This document shows positions 25,727 through 37,422 of a DNA stretch of 64,000 nt, piece by piece. The notes under the pieces were generated by a model. It did not search any database. It was not told the origin of the DNA and saw only the letters and a list, made by a program, of their open reading frames with translations. The position numbers were made by a program, and so were the translations under genes. This DNA is from Pseudomonadota bacterium (GTDB lineage: Bacteria > Pseudomonadota > Gammaproteobacteria > Burkholderiales > Burkholderiaceae_C). The stretch covers positions 1-64,000 of the forward strand of contig JAVHYA010000007.1 in NCBI GenBank assembly GCA_031119395.1, written 5' to 3'. The stretch's first letter is position 1, and each line of letters begins with the position of its first letter.

Positions 25727-25745
25727 GCCGCCGCCTGCGCGTCCC

Positions 25746-26594
25746 TCAACGCGCGTCGCCCGCGGCGGCGCCGAAGCGGTAGCTGGACACCGTCAGGCCG
25801 CCCATGAAGGCGTTCTCGTGATAGACGCGCGTGCCGGCCTCGCCCTCGGCCGCGCCCACCGCCACCATGAGGGGGATCAGGTGTTCCTCGCGCGGGTGGG
25901 CGATGCGTGCCGCCGGCGCGGCGGCCCAGTCCGCCAGCCCCTGCGAGCGGGACTCGCCGGCATGGCCGGTCACCGTGTCGCCCAGCCAGTCGTCGAAGGC
26001 CTTCGAGGGCGCGGCGGCCTGCGGGCCGAAGGCGCGCAGGTTGTGGTAGCTCAGGCCGCTGCCGACGATCAGCACGTCCTCGTCGCGCAGCGGCGCCAGC
26101 GCGCGGCCCAGCGCCAGGTGCTCGGCCGGGCTCAGCCCGCGCTTGAGCGACAGCTGCACCACGGGCACGTCGGCTTCGGGGTAGATGGCCTTCATGGGCG
26201 AGAACATGCCGTGGTCGTAGCCGCGCTCGGCATCGACGGCACTGGGCAGGCCGGCGGCCTCGAGCAGCTGCTGCACGCGCTGCGCCAGCGCCGGCGAGCC
26301 GGGCGCGTCGTAGTGCACGCTGTAGGTGTGGGGCGGGAAGCCGCCGTAGTCGTAGATCATGGGCGGACGCGGATTCGCCTGCACGGTGAACACCGGCGCC
26401 TCCCAGTGGGCCGAGACCATGAGGATGGCCCTGGGCGTGCGGCCGACCTGCCGCGGCATGTCGGCGAGCGCGGCCTCCAGCCTGGCGTAGGTGTCGCCCA
26501 TCTCGGCCTTCATCCAGGGCCAGGGGCCGCCGCCGTGCGAGATGAAGTAGGTCGGCAGCCGCGAGGCGCTGCCCGAAATCGTGGATGTGGTCAT
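25746..26594 (-). CDS. DODA-type extradiol ring-cleavage dioxygenase (LigB superfamily)
   Basis: This non-haem iron dioxygenase of the YgiD/4,5-DOPA dioxygenase type has 282 residues. The conserved histidines are in YFISHGGGPWPW, VSAHWEAP, GYDHGMFSPM and SGLSYHNL. The ATG at 26594 has AAGGAG seven bases upstream. Such enzymes open catecholic rings, but natural substrates of the small bacterial members are often unknown. It is divergent from a LysR gene, with a perfect inverted repeat between them. It converges with the sirtuin gene. Confidence 0.9.
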   Translation of the reverse strand: MTTSTISGSASRLPTYFISHGGGPWPWMKAEMGDTYARLEAALADMPRQVGRTPRAILMVSAHWEAPVFTVQANPRPPMIYDYGGFPPHTYSVHYDAPGSPALAQRVQQLLEAAGLPSAVDAERGYDHGMFSPMKAIYPEADVPVVQLSLKRGLSPAEHLALGRALAPLRDEDVLIVGSGLSYHNLRAFGPQAAAPSKAFDDWLGDTVTGHAGESRSQGLADWAAAPAARIAHPREEHLIPLMVAVGAAEGEAGTRVYHENAFMGGLTVSSYRFGAAAGDAR

Positions 26595-26610
26595 GGAATG
26601 CTCCTTGCCC

Positions 26611-26655
26611 TGAATGTAGGGATTTCCTCGCCGGAATTCGAGAGCGCTACATTCA
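26611..26655. promoter_or_regulatory. Perfect inverted repeat in the dioxygenase/LysR divergent promoter
   Basis: TGAATGTAG (26611-26619) and CTACATTCA (26647-26655) form a perfect 9-bp inverted repeat with a 27-base spacer. It fills most of the 89-base gap between the two start codons, so it is a strong candidate for the binding site of the adjacent LysR protein controlling both genes. Confidence 0.7.
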
Positions 26656-26683
26656 ATGATCGATTTCCTCACGAGAAAGCCTC

Positions 26684-27571
26684 ATGGACCGACTCACCAG
26701 CCTGCGCGTGTTCCGTGAAGTGGTCGAGGCCGGCAGCTTCGCCCAGGCGGCGCAGGTGCTGGGCATCTCGGCGCCGATGGCCAGCAAGCACGTGGCCCAG
26801 CTGGAGAAGTCGCTGGGCGCCCGCCTGCTGCACCGCTCCAGCCGCCACCTGAGCCTGACCGAGGCCGGCACGGCCTGGTACGAGCAGAGCGCCCGGGCGC
26901 TCGACCTGCTCGATGCCGCCGAGAGCGCCATCGGCAGCCGCGACACCACGCCGCGCGGCCAGCTCAAGGTGAGCGCGCCCGTGTGGTGCGCCACGCCGCG
27001 CATCGCGCGCGTGCTGGCCGACTACCGCGCGCAGTACCCCGAGGTGCTGGTCGACATGCACCTGGCCAACCGCAAGGTGGACCTGGCGGCCGACGGCTAC
27101 GACCTCGCGCTGCGCGCCACGCAGGAGCCCTCCGCCGCGCTGATCGCCCGGCCGCTGTGCCGGGTGGCCTTCCACCTGGTCGCCGCGCCCGCCTACCTGC
27201 GCCGCGCCGGCACGCCCGCAACGCCCGCCGACCTGGCGCGCATGGCCGCCATCGTGCCGAGCTACGTCAAGCTGGAAGGCCTGACGCTGCGCGGGCCCGG
27301 CGGCCGCCAGGTCGCCTTGCGCCTGACGCCCGCGATGCGCTCGGACGACACCAACCTCACCCTGCACACGGTGCGCGCCGGCCTGGGCCTGGCCTACCTG
27401 CCCGACTGGCTGGTGGAGGACGACCTGGCCGACGGCACGCTGGTGCAGCTCGTGCCGCAGTACACGGCGCCGGTGAACACGCTCTTCGCGGTCTACACCA
27501 GCCGCCAGTACATGGCGCCCAAGCTGCGCAGCTTCATCGACTTCCTGGCGGCGGCCCTCGGCGCGGCATGA
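26684..27571 (+). CDS. LysR family regulator divergent from the dioxygenase
   Basis: The product has 295 residues. The N-terminal helix-turn-helix reads LTSLRVFREVVEAGSFAQAAQVLGISAPMASKHVAQLE. It belongs to the CrgA-like subgroup that has HRSSRHLSLTEAG and a GQLKVSAP hinge. The effector domain spans about residues 95-290. By position it controls the ring-cleavage dioxygenase gene; LysR members of this subgroup often repress in the absence of ligand and also control themselves. The RidA gene follows after 31 bases on the same strand. Confidence 0.93.
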   Translation: MDRLTSLRVFREVVEAGSFAQAAQVLGISAPMASKHVAQLEKSLGARLLHRSSRHLSLTEAGTAWYEQSARALDLLDAAESAIGSRDTTPRGQLKVSAPVWCATPRIARVLADYRAQYPEVLVDMHLANRKVDLAADGYDLALRATQEPSAALIARPLCRVAFHLVAAPAYLRRAGTPATPADLARMAAIVPSYVKLEGLTLRGPGGRQVALRLTPAMRSDDTNLTLHTVRAGLGLAYLPDWLVEDDLADGTLVQLVPQYTAPVNTLFAVYTSRQYMAPKLRSFIDFLAAALGAA

Positions 27572-27602
27572 TGCAGGTCCTTCAGCACGCAGGAGCCCGC
27601 CC

Positions 27603-27995
27603 ATGAGCACCGTCCACTACTTCGCCTCCGAAGGCCGCTTCAAGACCCCGCCCCTGTCGGCCGCGGCGCGCATCGGCGACCTGGTCTTCGTCTCCGGCAC
27701 GCCGGGCTACCACGACGACGGCAGCATCGACGAGGGCGACTTCGGCAAGCAGTTCGACCAGGCGGTGGTGGCGCTGCGCCGCACGCTGGAAGCGGCCGGC
27801 TCGGGCATGCGCTCGCTGGTCAAGGTCAACATGCTGCTCACGCGCCAGGCCGACGTGGCCGAGATGAACCGCCGCTATGCCGAGGCCTTCGGCCCCGCGC
27901 CCTACCCGGCCCGCACCACCTGCGTGGTCGCCTCGCTGCCCGATCCGCGCATGCTGCTGGAGATCGAGTGCGTGGCGGCGGTGAGCGCGGGCTGA
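27603..27995 (+). CDS. RidA family enamine/imine deaminase
   Basis: The product is 130 residues, the usual length for the YjgF/YER057c/UK114 fold. RidA-type proteins form trimers and hydrolyse reactive enamines and imines. Visible motifs are GDLVFVSGTPGYH, DFGKQFDQAVVALRRTLEAAG and the conserved C-terminal YPARTTCVVASLPDPRMLLEIECVA, where the Arg of the PARTT stretch contacts the carboxylate of the substrate. A variant subfamily with specific catabolic roles is possible because it follows a LysR/dioxygenase locus. The CTATC/GATAG repeat copy 4 lies just downstream. Confidence 0.9.
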   Translation: MSTVHYFASEGRFKTPPLSAAARIGDLVFVSGTPGYHDDGSIDEGDFGKQFDQAVVALRRTLEAAGSGMRSLVKVNMLLTRQADVAEMNRRYAEAFGPAPYPARTTCVVASLPDPRMLLEIECVAAVSAG

Positions 27996-28003
27996 GCGCA
28001 TCT

Positions 28004-28070
28004 TTGAGGCAAAAGTGCCTGAAGCGCCCGACTGGCGGGCGTCTCCAGCTATCGATTCGATAGCAGAACA
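28004..28070 (+). repeat. CTATC/GATAG hairpin repeat, copy 4
   Basis: Complete copy: AGGCAAAAGTGCCTGAAGCGCCCGACTGGCGGGCG, then GCTATC-GATTC-GATAGC (28048-28064). It lies 9 bases after the RidA stop and before the ABC exporter gene. Confidence 0.9.
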
Positions 28071-28161
28071 TCCCTGCTGCGCCACGGGCTGGGGCGCGCC
28101 GCTACAGTGACGGCCCGGCGTCACGAGCGCCGCTCAAGCATCCCCAGGGAGACCCCGCGCC

Positions 28162-31447
<3,286 letters not shown>

Positions 31448-31480
31448 GCGCGCTCGCCTTCGGCGCGGCATCACGGGAAG

Positions 31481-31502
31481 GCGGCCTACGGGCCGCTTTT
31501 TT
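31481..31502 (+). terminator. Rho-independent terminator of argG
   Basis: Stem GCGGCC (31481-31486) / GGCCGC (31491-31496), tetraloop TACG, then six T residues. It lies 33 bases after the argG stop. Confidence 0.9.
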
Positions 31503-31570
31503 CTGGGCGCGCCGCGCCGCGTCCGGCAGCCCCCGGTGCCCGGCGTGCTCCACGCCCGGCCTGCAGGCCC

Positions 31571-31635
31571 TCCAGCCGAATCGGCTTGCAGCGCCCGTCC
31601 TGCCTGCGTCTGCAGCTATCAACTTCATAGCAACT
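31571..31635 (+). repeat. CTATC/GATAG hairpin repeat, copy 5
   Basis: AGCCGAATCGGCTTGCAGCGCCCGTCCTG, then GCTATC-AACTTC-ATAGC (31614-31631). It lies between the argG terminator and the DUF2868 gene. Confidence 0.85.
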
Positions 31636-31726
31636 CCACGATGCGCCCCCGGCCCGGCGGCATAATTTCGGGCGTCCGCCGCGGCCCGAGCGGCGCATGC
31701 ACTGCCACTGACGGCGAAAGGACACG

Positions 31727-33190
31727 TTGAGCCCCCCACTGCGCGAATTGACCCTGCCCGAAGCGACGGTGACCGAGGCGGTCCGCCTGCTCGAGGGCAG
31801 CGGCCCGCTCGAGGACGGACAGGCCATGCGCACGGGGCTGGGCGCCGACGGCGGGCCGATGGCCCAGGCGGCGGCGCGCGCTGCCGTGCTGGGCGAGCGG
31901 CTGGGGCTGCAGGCGCGCCTGCGCCACGCGGCAGCGGCGGCGCCCTGGGTGCTGCTCGGGCTGGCCGCCGTGGTGGTGCTGGCCGGACTGGCCCTGGCCG
32001 GCGCCGTGGTCGACGGGCAGGACCGGCGCATCAACGTCATGGCCGCCCTCGTGGCACTGCTGGGGGTGCACGCGCTGACCTTCCTGCTGTGGCTGCTGGC
32101 CCTGCTGGGGCCGGGCGCGGCCGGCCTGGGTGCCGTGGTCGGCCGGCTCTGGATCGGCCTCACCGCCCGGCTGACGCTGGGACGCGGCGCCGAGGGCGCG
32201 GCGCTGCTGCAGGCCGGGATGCGCCTGCTGGAGCGTGCCCGCCTGCTGCCCTGGGTGCTCGGGCTGGCCAGCCACACGGTGTGGGCGCTGAGCTTCGTCG
32301 CGGCGGTGGCGGCGCTGCTCTTCGCGCTGGCCTTTCGCCGATACACGCTGGGCTGGGAGACGACCCTCCTCACGCCCGAGGTCTTCGCACGCTGGATCGA
32401 CGCGCTCGGCGTGCTGCCCGGCCGGCTGGGCTTTCCGGTGCCGGCTGCGGCCGACCTGCGCGCGGCACCCGGCGGCGCCCTGCCGGCGGCTGCCAACGGC
32501 GTGCTGGCCTGGTGGCTGGTGGGCTGCGTCGTGGTGTACGGCCTGCTGCCGCGCGTGGCGGCCGCCCTGGCGTGCCTCCTGGTGTGGCGCTGGCGCCGCG
32601 CGGACCTGCAGCCCGACGCCGCCGCGCCCTACTACCGCAAGCTCTTCGCCCGCTTCGACGCCCTGGCGCCGGCGCTGGTGGTCGACCCCGACACCCACGG
32701 CGCCGACTGGCACCTGGCGCGCACCAGCCTGGCAGGCCAGACCCAGGCGACGCTGGCCGTCGTCGGTTTCGAGCTGCCGCCCGAACTGCCCTGGCCGCCG
32801 CAGCCCCTGCCGCGCGCGGCCTCGCTGGTGCGGCGCATCGACGGCAGCGCCGCCGAGCGTCAGGAGTTGCTGCAAGCGTTGATGCACGTGCGGCCCCGCG
32901 TGCTGCTGCTCGCCTGCCACGCCGCCTCCAGCCCCGACCGAGGCACCGAGCGCCTGCTGCGCGAGGCGCTGCCGCTGTGCGGCGAATGCCGGCTCTGGCT
33001 GGCTGCCCTGCCTGGCGGCGACGGCGGGCCGCCGAGCGACGAGGCACCGGGCGCGGCGCGCTGGCGCCAGTGGCTGTCGGCCACCGGCCTGGCCGAGGTG
33101 CACGCCTTCACCGACTGGGCGCGCGCCACGGCCGGGCTGGAGGCACTGGCCGATGCGCCGCCCACGCCGGGCCGCCAGGACGCCGCATGA
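31727..33190 (+). CDS. DUF2868 membrane protein
   Basis: The product has 487 residues from a TTG at 31727 preceded by GAAAGGA. Two closely spaced hydrophobic helices lie near residues 72-92 and 105-128, with two more near 180-205 and 255-290. The last 180 residues are soluble and include an RPRVLLLACHAASSPDRG strand. This matches the DUF2868 family of unknown function. The gene overlaps the following GTPase gene by ATGA, an arrangement widely kept in beta- and gamma-proteobacteria, so the two probably form a membrane GTPase pair. Function unknown. Confidence 0.85.
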   Translation: MSPPLRELTLPEATVTEAVRLLEGSGPLEDGQAMRTGLGADGGPMAQAAARAAVLGERLGLQARLRHAAAAAPWVLLGLAAVVVLAGLALAGAVVDGQDRRINVMAALVALLGVHALTFLLWLLALLGPGAAGLGAVVGRLWIGLTARLTLGRGAEGAALLQAGMRLLERARLLPWVLGLASHTVWALSFVAAVAALLFALAFRRYTLGWETTLLTPEVFARWIDALGVLPGRLGFPVPAAADLRAAPGGALPAAANGVLAWWLVGCVVVYGLLPRVAAALACLLVWRWRRADLQPDAAAPYYRKLFARFDALAPALVVDPDTHGADWHLARTSLAGQTQATLAVVGFELPPELPWPPQPLPRAASLVRRIDGSAAERQELLQALMHVRPRVLLLACHAASSPDRGTERLLREALPLCGECRLWLAALPGGDGGPPSDEAPGAARWRQWLSATGLAEVHAFTDWARATAGLEALADAPPTPGRQDAA

Positions 33191-34632
33191 ACGGGCCGCA
33201 CCGCCCCGCGCCGACGGCGGACGCCCCGCTGCGCATCGCCGTCGTCGGCCACACCAACGTCGGCAAGACCTCGCTGCTGCGCACGCTCACGCGCCGCGTC
33301 GACTTCGGCGAGGTGTCGCAACGCCCGGGCACCACGCGCCACGTGGAGCGCGTGGACCTGCGCATCGACGGCCGCCCGGCCGTGCGCTTCTTCGACACGC
33401 CCGGCCTGGAGGACGCCGTGACCCTGCTGGCGCACGTGGCGGCGCTCGAGGGCGCGAGCCGGCCCGATCGCATCCGCCGCTTCCTCGAGGGCCCCGAGGC
33501 CCACGGCGCCTTCGAGCAGGAGGCCAAGGTGCTGCGCACGCTGCTGGAGGTGGATGCGGCCTTCCTCGTCATCGACACGCGCGAGAGCCCGCTGCCCAAG
33601 TACCGCGACGAGATCGAGCTGCTGAACTCCTGCGCCCGCCCGGTGATGCCGGTGCTCAACTTCGTCGGCAGCCCGCAGGCCGACGGCCGCGAAGCCGCCT
33701 GGCGCGCGCTGCTGGCCGCGGCCGGCCTGCACGCGGTGGTGCGCTTCGACGCCGCCGCCCCCTTCACCGGCGCCGAGCGCGACCTGTACCACGACCTTGG
33801 CGCGCTGCTGCCCGCCCACCGCGAGGCGCTGCGCCGCGTGGCCGCGCACCTGGCGCAGGAAGCGGCGGCCCGGCGCAGCGCCGCCTGCCGCGTCATCGCC
33901 GAAGGCATCGTCGACGGCGCGGCGCTGCGGCGCGAGGTGCCCAGCAGGACGATGGCCGACCCGACGGCACGCCAGGCCGAGGTCGACGCCTTGCGCCGCA
34001 GCGTGTTCGAGCGCGCGCAGCGCGGCATCGACGACCTGCTGGCGCTGCACGGCTTTCGCGAGGGCGACGCGGCCGAGGCACCCCTTGCGCAGTTGCAGGG
34101 GCGCTGGACGCTGGACCTGTTCCATCCCGAGACGCTCAAGCAGGCCGGCGTGCGCCTGGGCCAGGGCGCGGCGGTGGGCGCAGCCATCGGCGTGGTGGCC
34201 GACCTCGCGGTGGCGGGCATCTCGCTGGGCGCCGGTGCGGCCGTGGGCGGCGCCATCGGCGGCGCGCTGGCGCAGGGCTGGGGCCCCTTCGGCCGCCGCC
34301 TGGCAGGCCGGCTGCGCGGCGTGCAGGAGCTCACGGTGGAGGACGGCGTGCTCTTCGTCATGGCCGACTGGCAGCTGCGCGTGCTGCAGGGCCTGGAGCG
34401 GCGCGGCCACGGCGCGACGACGCCGCCCGCGAACGCGGCCACGCCCTTGCCACCCGGCAGGGCGCAAGCGCTGACGGCGGCATTGAAGGCGGCGCAGCCC
34501 GCCCGTGCGCACGCCGAGTGGGCAGGGCCGCAGCGCCGGTTCGGCCGCACCCTCACGGACGGGGCGCGCGAAGCCGTCGTCGATGCCGTCGCGCACGCGG
34601 TGGCCGGCGCGGCGGCCGGTCCGGCGGACTGA
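33187..34632 (+). CDS. Era-like GTPase with DUF3482 C-terminal membrane region
   Basis: The product has 481 residues. The GTP-binding P-loop GHTNVGKTS is at residues 21-29, the switch II region DTPGLED follows, and there is a GTTRH switch I-like segment. The usual NKxD specificity motif is replaced by LNFVGSP, so nucleotide specificity may differ. Residues about 320-365 are a Gly/Ala-rich hydrophobic stretch (GQGAAVGAAIGVVADLAVAG, GAGAAVGGAIGGALAQG) likely to insert in or associate with the membrane. It is translationally coupled to the DUF2868 gene. The pair has no established function. Confidence 0.87.
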   Translation: MNGPHRPAPTADAPLRIAVVGHTNVGKTSLLRTLTRRVDFGEVSQRPGTTRHVERVDLRIDGRPAVRFFDTPGLEDAVTLLAHVAALEGASRPDRIRRFLEGPEAHGAFEQEAKVLRTLLEVDAAFLVIDTRESPLPKYRDEIELLNSCARPVMPVLNFVGSPQADGREAAWRALLAAAGLHAVVRFDAAAPFTGAERDLYHDLGALLPAHREALRRVAAHLAQEAAARRSAACRVIAEGIVDGAALRREVPSRTMADPTARQAEVDALRRSVFERAQRGIDDLLALHGFREGDAAEAPLAQLQGRWTLDLFHPETLKQAGVRLGQGAAVGAAIGVVADLAVAGISLGAGAAVGGAIGGALAQGWGPFGRRLAGRLRGVQELTVEDGVLFVMADWQLRVLQGLERRGHGATTPPANAATPLPPGRAQALTAALKAAQPARAHAEWAGPQRRFGRTLTDGAREAVVDAVAHAVAGAAAGPAD

Positions 34633-34752
34633 GCGGCCGCGCCTGCGGAAGGGCTCCCGGGGCGTCCTACATGCGGCGCCAGTGATCTCCGACGGGACGT
34701 GCATCGGTGCGCGGCGGACACTGCGTGCACGTCTTATCCGGAGAACCTCACC

Positions 34753-34827
34753 GTGAACACCATCATCTACGTCGTCGGCCTGATCGTTGTCATCGCAGCC
34801 GTGCTGTCCTTCTTCGGGCTTCGTTGA
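34753..34827 (+). CDS. 24-residue single-span membrane peptide
   Basis: The ORF runs from GTG at 34753 to TGA at 34827. The peptide begins MNTIIYVVGLIVVIAAVLSF and ends FGLR, so it is one hydrophobic helix with a short basic C-terminus. A GGAG ribosome site (34739-34742 region, TCCGGAG) lies about 9 bases upstream. Near-identical short peptides occur as unannotated or hypothetical ORFs in other alpha- and beta-proteobacteria, as far as I recall. It is isolated between the GTPase gene and the amidotransferase gene. It could be a stress-related membrane microprotein. Confidence 0.7.
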   Translation: MNTIIYVVGLIVVIAAVLSFFGLR

Positions 34828-34992
34828 ACGCGACACGAGCGCGACACGAGCGCCTCGTCGTCCCCGATTCCTTCTGCTCATCCTCCGGGCCGATCGTCCG
34901 GCGACCTGTGCATCAGGCCGCCAGGGCGGTCGGCCCGTCCGCTTGGCAGGCCGAGGTGTCGGGCCGGCCGGCAGGTGCGGCATGATTGGGGC

Positions 34993-35730
34993 ATGGACAC
35001 GAGCCCCCTTGACCGCCCGCTCGTGATCGTCAAGGCCGGCGACTCGCACGCCAGCCTGGTCGAGGCACAGGGCAACTTCGAACACTGGATCGCGCGCGAA
35101 CTGGGCGACACCACGCTGCCCATCGTGGTGCTGGACCCGCGGCGTGGCGACACGCTGCCCGCGCCCGAGGCCGTGGCTGCAGCGGTGGTCACCGGATCGC
35201 ATGCGATGGTGTCGCACCGCGAGCCATGGAGCGAGGCCACCGGCCGTTGGCTGGCCACGGCCGCACGCGCAGGCACGCCGCTGCTGGGCATCTGCTACGG
35301 CCACCAGCTGCTGGCGGACGCGCTCGGCGGCCGCGCCGACGACCATCCGCACGGGCTGGAGCTCGGCACGGTGGAAGTCGACCTGCTGCCCGCCGCCGCC
35401 GACGACCCGCTCTTCGCCGGCCTGCCGGACCGCTTCGCGGCCCACGTCGTGCACCGGCAGAGCGCACTGCAATTGCCCGCGGGTGCCGTGCGCCTGGCGT
35501 CCAACGCGTGGGAGCCGAACCAGGCCTTCCGCGTCGGCGAGCACGCATGGGGGGTGCAGTTCCATCCCGAGTTCGACGACGACGCGATGCGCGGCTACGT
35601 CGATGCGCTCGCGCCCGGGCAGGCGGACGCGCCGGCGCTGCGCGCGCAGGTGCGCCCCACGCCGGAAGCCGCCAGCCTGCTGCGACGATTCGCCGAACTG
35701 GTCGAGCGGCGCGAGGCCGCGGCAGCGTGA
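34993..35730 (+). CDS. Class I glutamine amidotransferase-like protein
   Basis: The product has 245 residues and resembles stand-alone GMP-synthase-type amidotransferase domains. The catalytic triad is visible: C101 in LLGICYGHQLLADALGG, and H191 and E193 in GVQFHPEF. A Gly/Ser/His oxyanion region occurs at VVTGSHAMVSHREPW. No synthetase domain is attached and no partner gene is adjacent, so it may be a glutaminase acting with a distant partner or a gamma-glutamyl hydrolase such as PuuD-like enzymes. The ATG at 34993 is chosen over the earlier 34975 because the latter adds residues not expected in the family. Confidence 0.87.
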   Translation: MDTSPLDRPLVIVKAGDSHASLVEAQGNFEHWIARELGDTTLPIVVLDPRRGDTLPAPEAVAAAVVTGSHAMVSHREPWSEATGRWLATAARAGTPLLGICYGHQLLADALGGRADDHPHGLELGTVEVDLLPAAADDPLFAGLPDRFAAHVVHRQSALQLPAGAVRLASNAWEPNQAFRVGEHAWGVQFHPEFDDDAMRGYVDALAPGQADAPALRAQVRPTPEAASLLRRFAELVERREAAAA

Positions 35731-35858
35731 CGCTTCGCAGCCCTTCGCGCGCCCAGGGGCGGCCTGCGACTACAGCCGCCGCCCGGCCGGCGCGCTAGTT
35801 TGCGCATCACCATCAGCCCGCAGCGCCACTGCCACCCCTTTTCTTCGCGGAGACGCCC

Positions 35859-36515
35859 ATGCCCCTGCCCCACCCGCCCCAGGCCGCTGCCGACAAGTCG
35901 CCGCGCCGGCATTTCTCGATGATCCGGGAGTTCCACCTCGCCGACGTCTTCACGCTCGGCAACGCGGCCTGCGGCGTGGGCGTGGTCTTCCTCGCGATGG
36001 CCTTCATCGCCAGCGGCTCGCTGGCGCAGTTCTACTGGGCCGCGGCGCTCGCGCCGGCGGCCTTCGTGTTCGACGTGTTCGACGGCCGCATCGCGCGCTG
36101 GCGCCAGACCCAGTCGGCCCTGGGCCGCGAGCTCGACTCGCTGGCCGACGTGATCTCCTTCGGCGTGGCGCCCGCGGCGCTGGGCTTCGCCGCCGGGCTG
36201 CGCGGCGGCTGGGACTGCCTGGTGCTCGCCTACTTCGTCTGCTGCGGCGTGAGCCGCCTGGCCCGCTACAACGTGACGGCCGAGCAGCTCTCGGACGGCG
36301 GCGCCAAGGTCAAGTACTTCGAGGGCACGCCGATCCCGACCAGCGTGGTGCTGGTCGGCGTGCTCGCCTGGGCGGCGTCGCAGGGCCGCATCGGCGAGGC
36401 GCTGTGGGGCGGTGCCTGGCAGATCGGGCCCTGGACGCTGCACGGGCTGACGCTGCTCTTCGCGCTCTCGGGGACGCTGATGATCAGCAAGACGCTGCGC
36501 ATCCCGAAGCTCTGA
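35859..36515 (+). CDS. pssA: CDP-diacylglycerol-serine O-phosphatidyltransferase
   Basis: This integral membrane enzyme makes phosphatidylserine, the precursor of phosphatidylethanolamine. It has 218 residues. The full CDP-alcohol phosphatidyltransferase signature is present: D72-x2-D75-G76-x2-A79-R80-x8-G89-x3-D93-x3-D97. The N-terminus contains RHFSMIREFHLADVFTLGNAACG as in type II PssA proteins. About six membrane helices can be inferred. The ATG at 35859 has a GCGGAGA ribosome site. The repeat copy 6 follows. Confidence 0.93.
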   Translation: MPLPHPPQAAADKSPRRHFSMIREFHLADVFTLGNAACGVGVVFLAMAFIASGSLAQFYWAAALAPAAFVFDVFDGRIARWRQTQSALGRELDSLADVISFGVAPAALGFAAGLRGGWDCLVLAYFVCCGVSRLARYNVTAEQLSDGGAKVKYFEGTPIPTSVVLVGVLAWAASQGRIGEALWGGAWQIGPWTLHGLTLLFALSGTLMISKTLRIPKL

Positions 36516-36555
36516 GCCTGTACCGCCCGCGACCGACGGCCCGGGCGCGCCTGCG

Positions 36556-36623
36556 GGTTTCGAGCCAAAATGGCCCGAAGCGCCCGCCAGCCGGGCGCAA
36601 CCAGCTATTTTTTTCATAGCAAA
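36556..36623 (+). repeat. CTATC/GATAG hairpin repeat, copy 6
   Basis: TTCGAGCCAAAATGGCCCGAAGCGCCCGCCAGCCGGGCGC, then GCTAT-TTTTTTC-ATAGC (36604-36620), a less symmetric hairpin. It lies between pssA and the phosphatase gene. Confidence 0.85.
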
Positions 36624-36740
36624 GCGGCGCGCCCCTGCGCCGCGGACGGCGGGCCGGCGCTTGCCGGCATCGCCACCCTGTCGGGCCTGCGGCGCGTCCC
36701 GCGCGGCACCCCGGCCCCAGCATCCAAGGAGCCAGACGGA

Positions 36741-37394
36741 ATGTCCCGAACCCCCTACGTCAACAACATGGCCAGCCAGACGCGCGGCGTGAAGGAACTG
36801 GTGGCCCTGGCGGGCGCGCACCCGCTCTCGCCGGAGTGCGACCACTTCTACTTCCTGCGCCATGGCCAGACGCCGCGCAACGCGCTGCGCATCTTCCAGG
36901 GCTACGACGAACCGCTGTCCGAGCTCGGGCTCGAGCAGGCGGCGCTGGCGGCCACGGTGCTGGCGGGCGAGGCGATCCGCACCATCGTGACCAGCGACGC
37001 GCGGCGCGCCTTCGACACCGCCCACGCCGTGGCGGCGCCGCACAGGCTGTCGCCGATCGCGCGCGAGGTGCTGCGCGAGCGCAACTTCGGCGGGCTGGTC
37101 GGCACCTCCTCCGCCGACCTGGACTGGACCTGCACCCCCGAGGGCGGCGAAACGCTGGAAACCTTCATCATGCGCACGCGCTCGGCACTGGCCGAGGCGC
37201 TGGCCGAGCCGGCGCCGGTGCTGGTGGTGGCCCATGGCGGCACCCTCTACGTGCTGGCGGCCCTGCTGGGCGTGCCCATCGACATCGGCGTGCTCGGCAA
37301 CGCCCAGCCCCTTCGTTTCTGGCGCCAGGCCCCCATATGGCGGGTGGAGGCCTTGCAGGCCGCGGGCGATCCGGCGCAAGCTGCGATCGCCTGA
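36741..37394 (+). CDS. Histidine phosphatase family protein
   Basis: The product has 217 residues of the phosphoglycerate-mutase-like fold. The catalytic motif LRHGQTPRN has R40, H41 and G42. Later family residues are SELGLEQA, the SDARRAFDTA stretch, the acid region near LRERNFGG, and the second catalytic His in VVAHGGTLYV. The ATG at 36741 has AAGGAG nine bases upstream. Members hydrolyse phospho-sugars, phospho-proteins or nucleotides; the substrate is not predictable. The cbpA-type gene follows after 28 bases on the same strand. Confidence 0.9.
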   Translation: MSRTPYVNNMASQTRGVKELVALAGAHPLSPECDHFYFLRHGQTPRNALRIFQGYDEPLSELGLEQAALAATVLAGEAIRTIVTSDARRAFDTAHAVAAPHRLSPIAREVLRERNFGGLVGTSSADLDWTCTPEGGETLETFIMRTRSALAEALAEPAPVLVVAHGGTLYVLAALLGVPIDIGVLGNAQPLRFWRQAPIWRVEALQAAGDPAQAAIA

Positions 37395-37422
37395 ACCCCC
37401 TTCCTTCCCCTTCTCCAGCACC

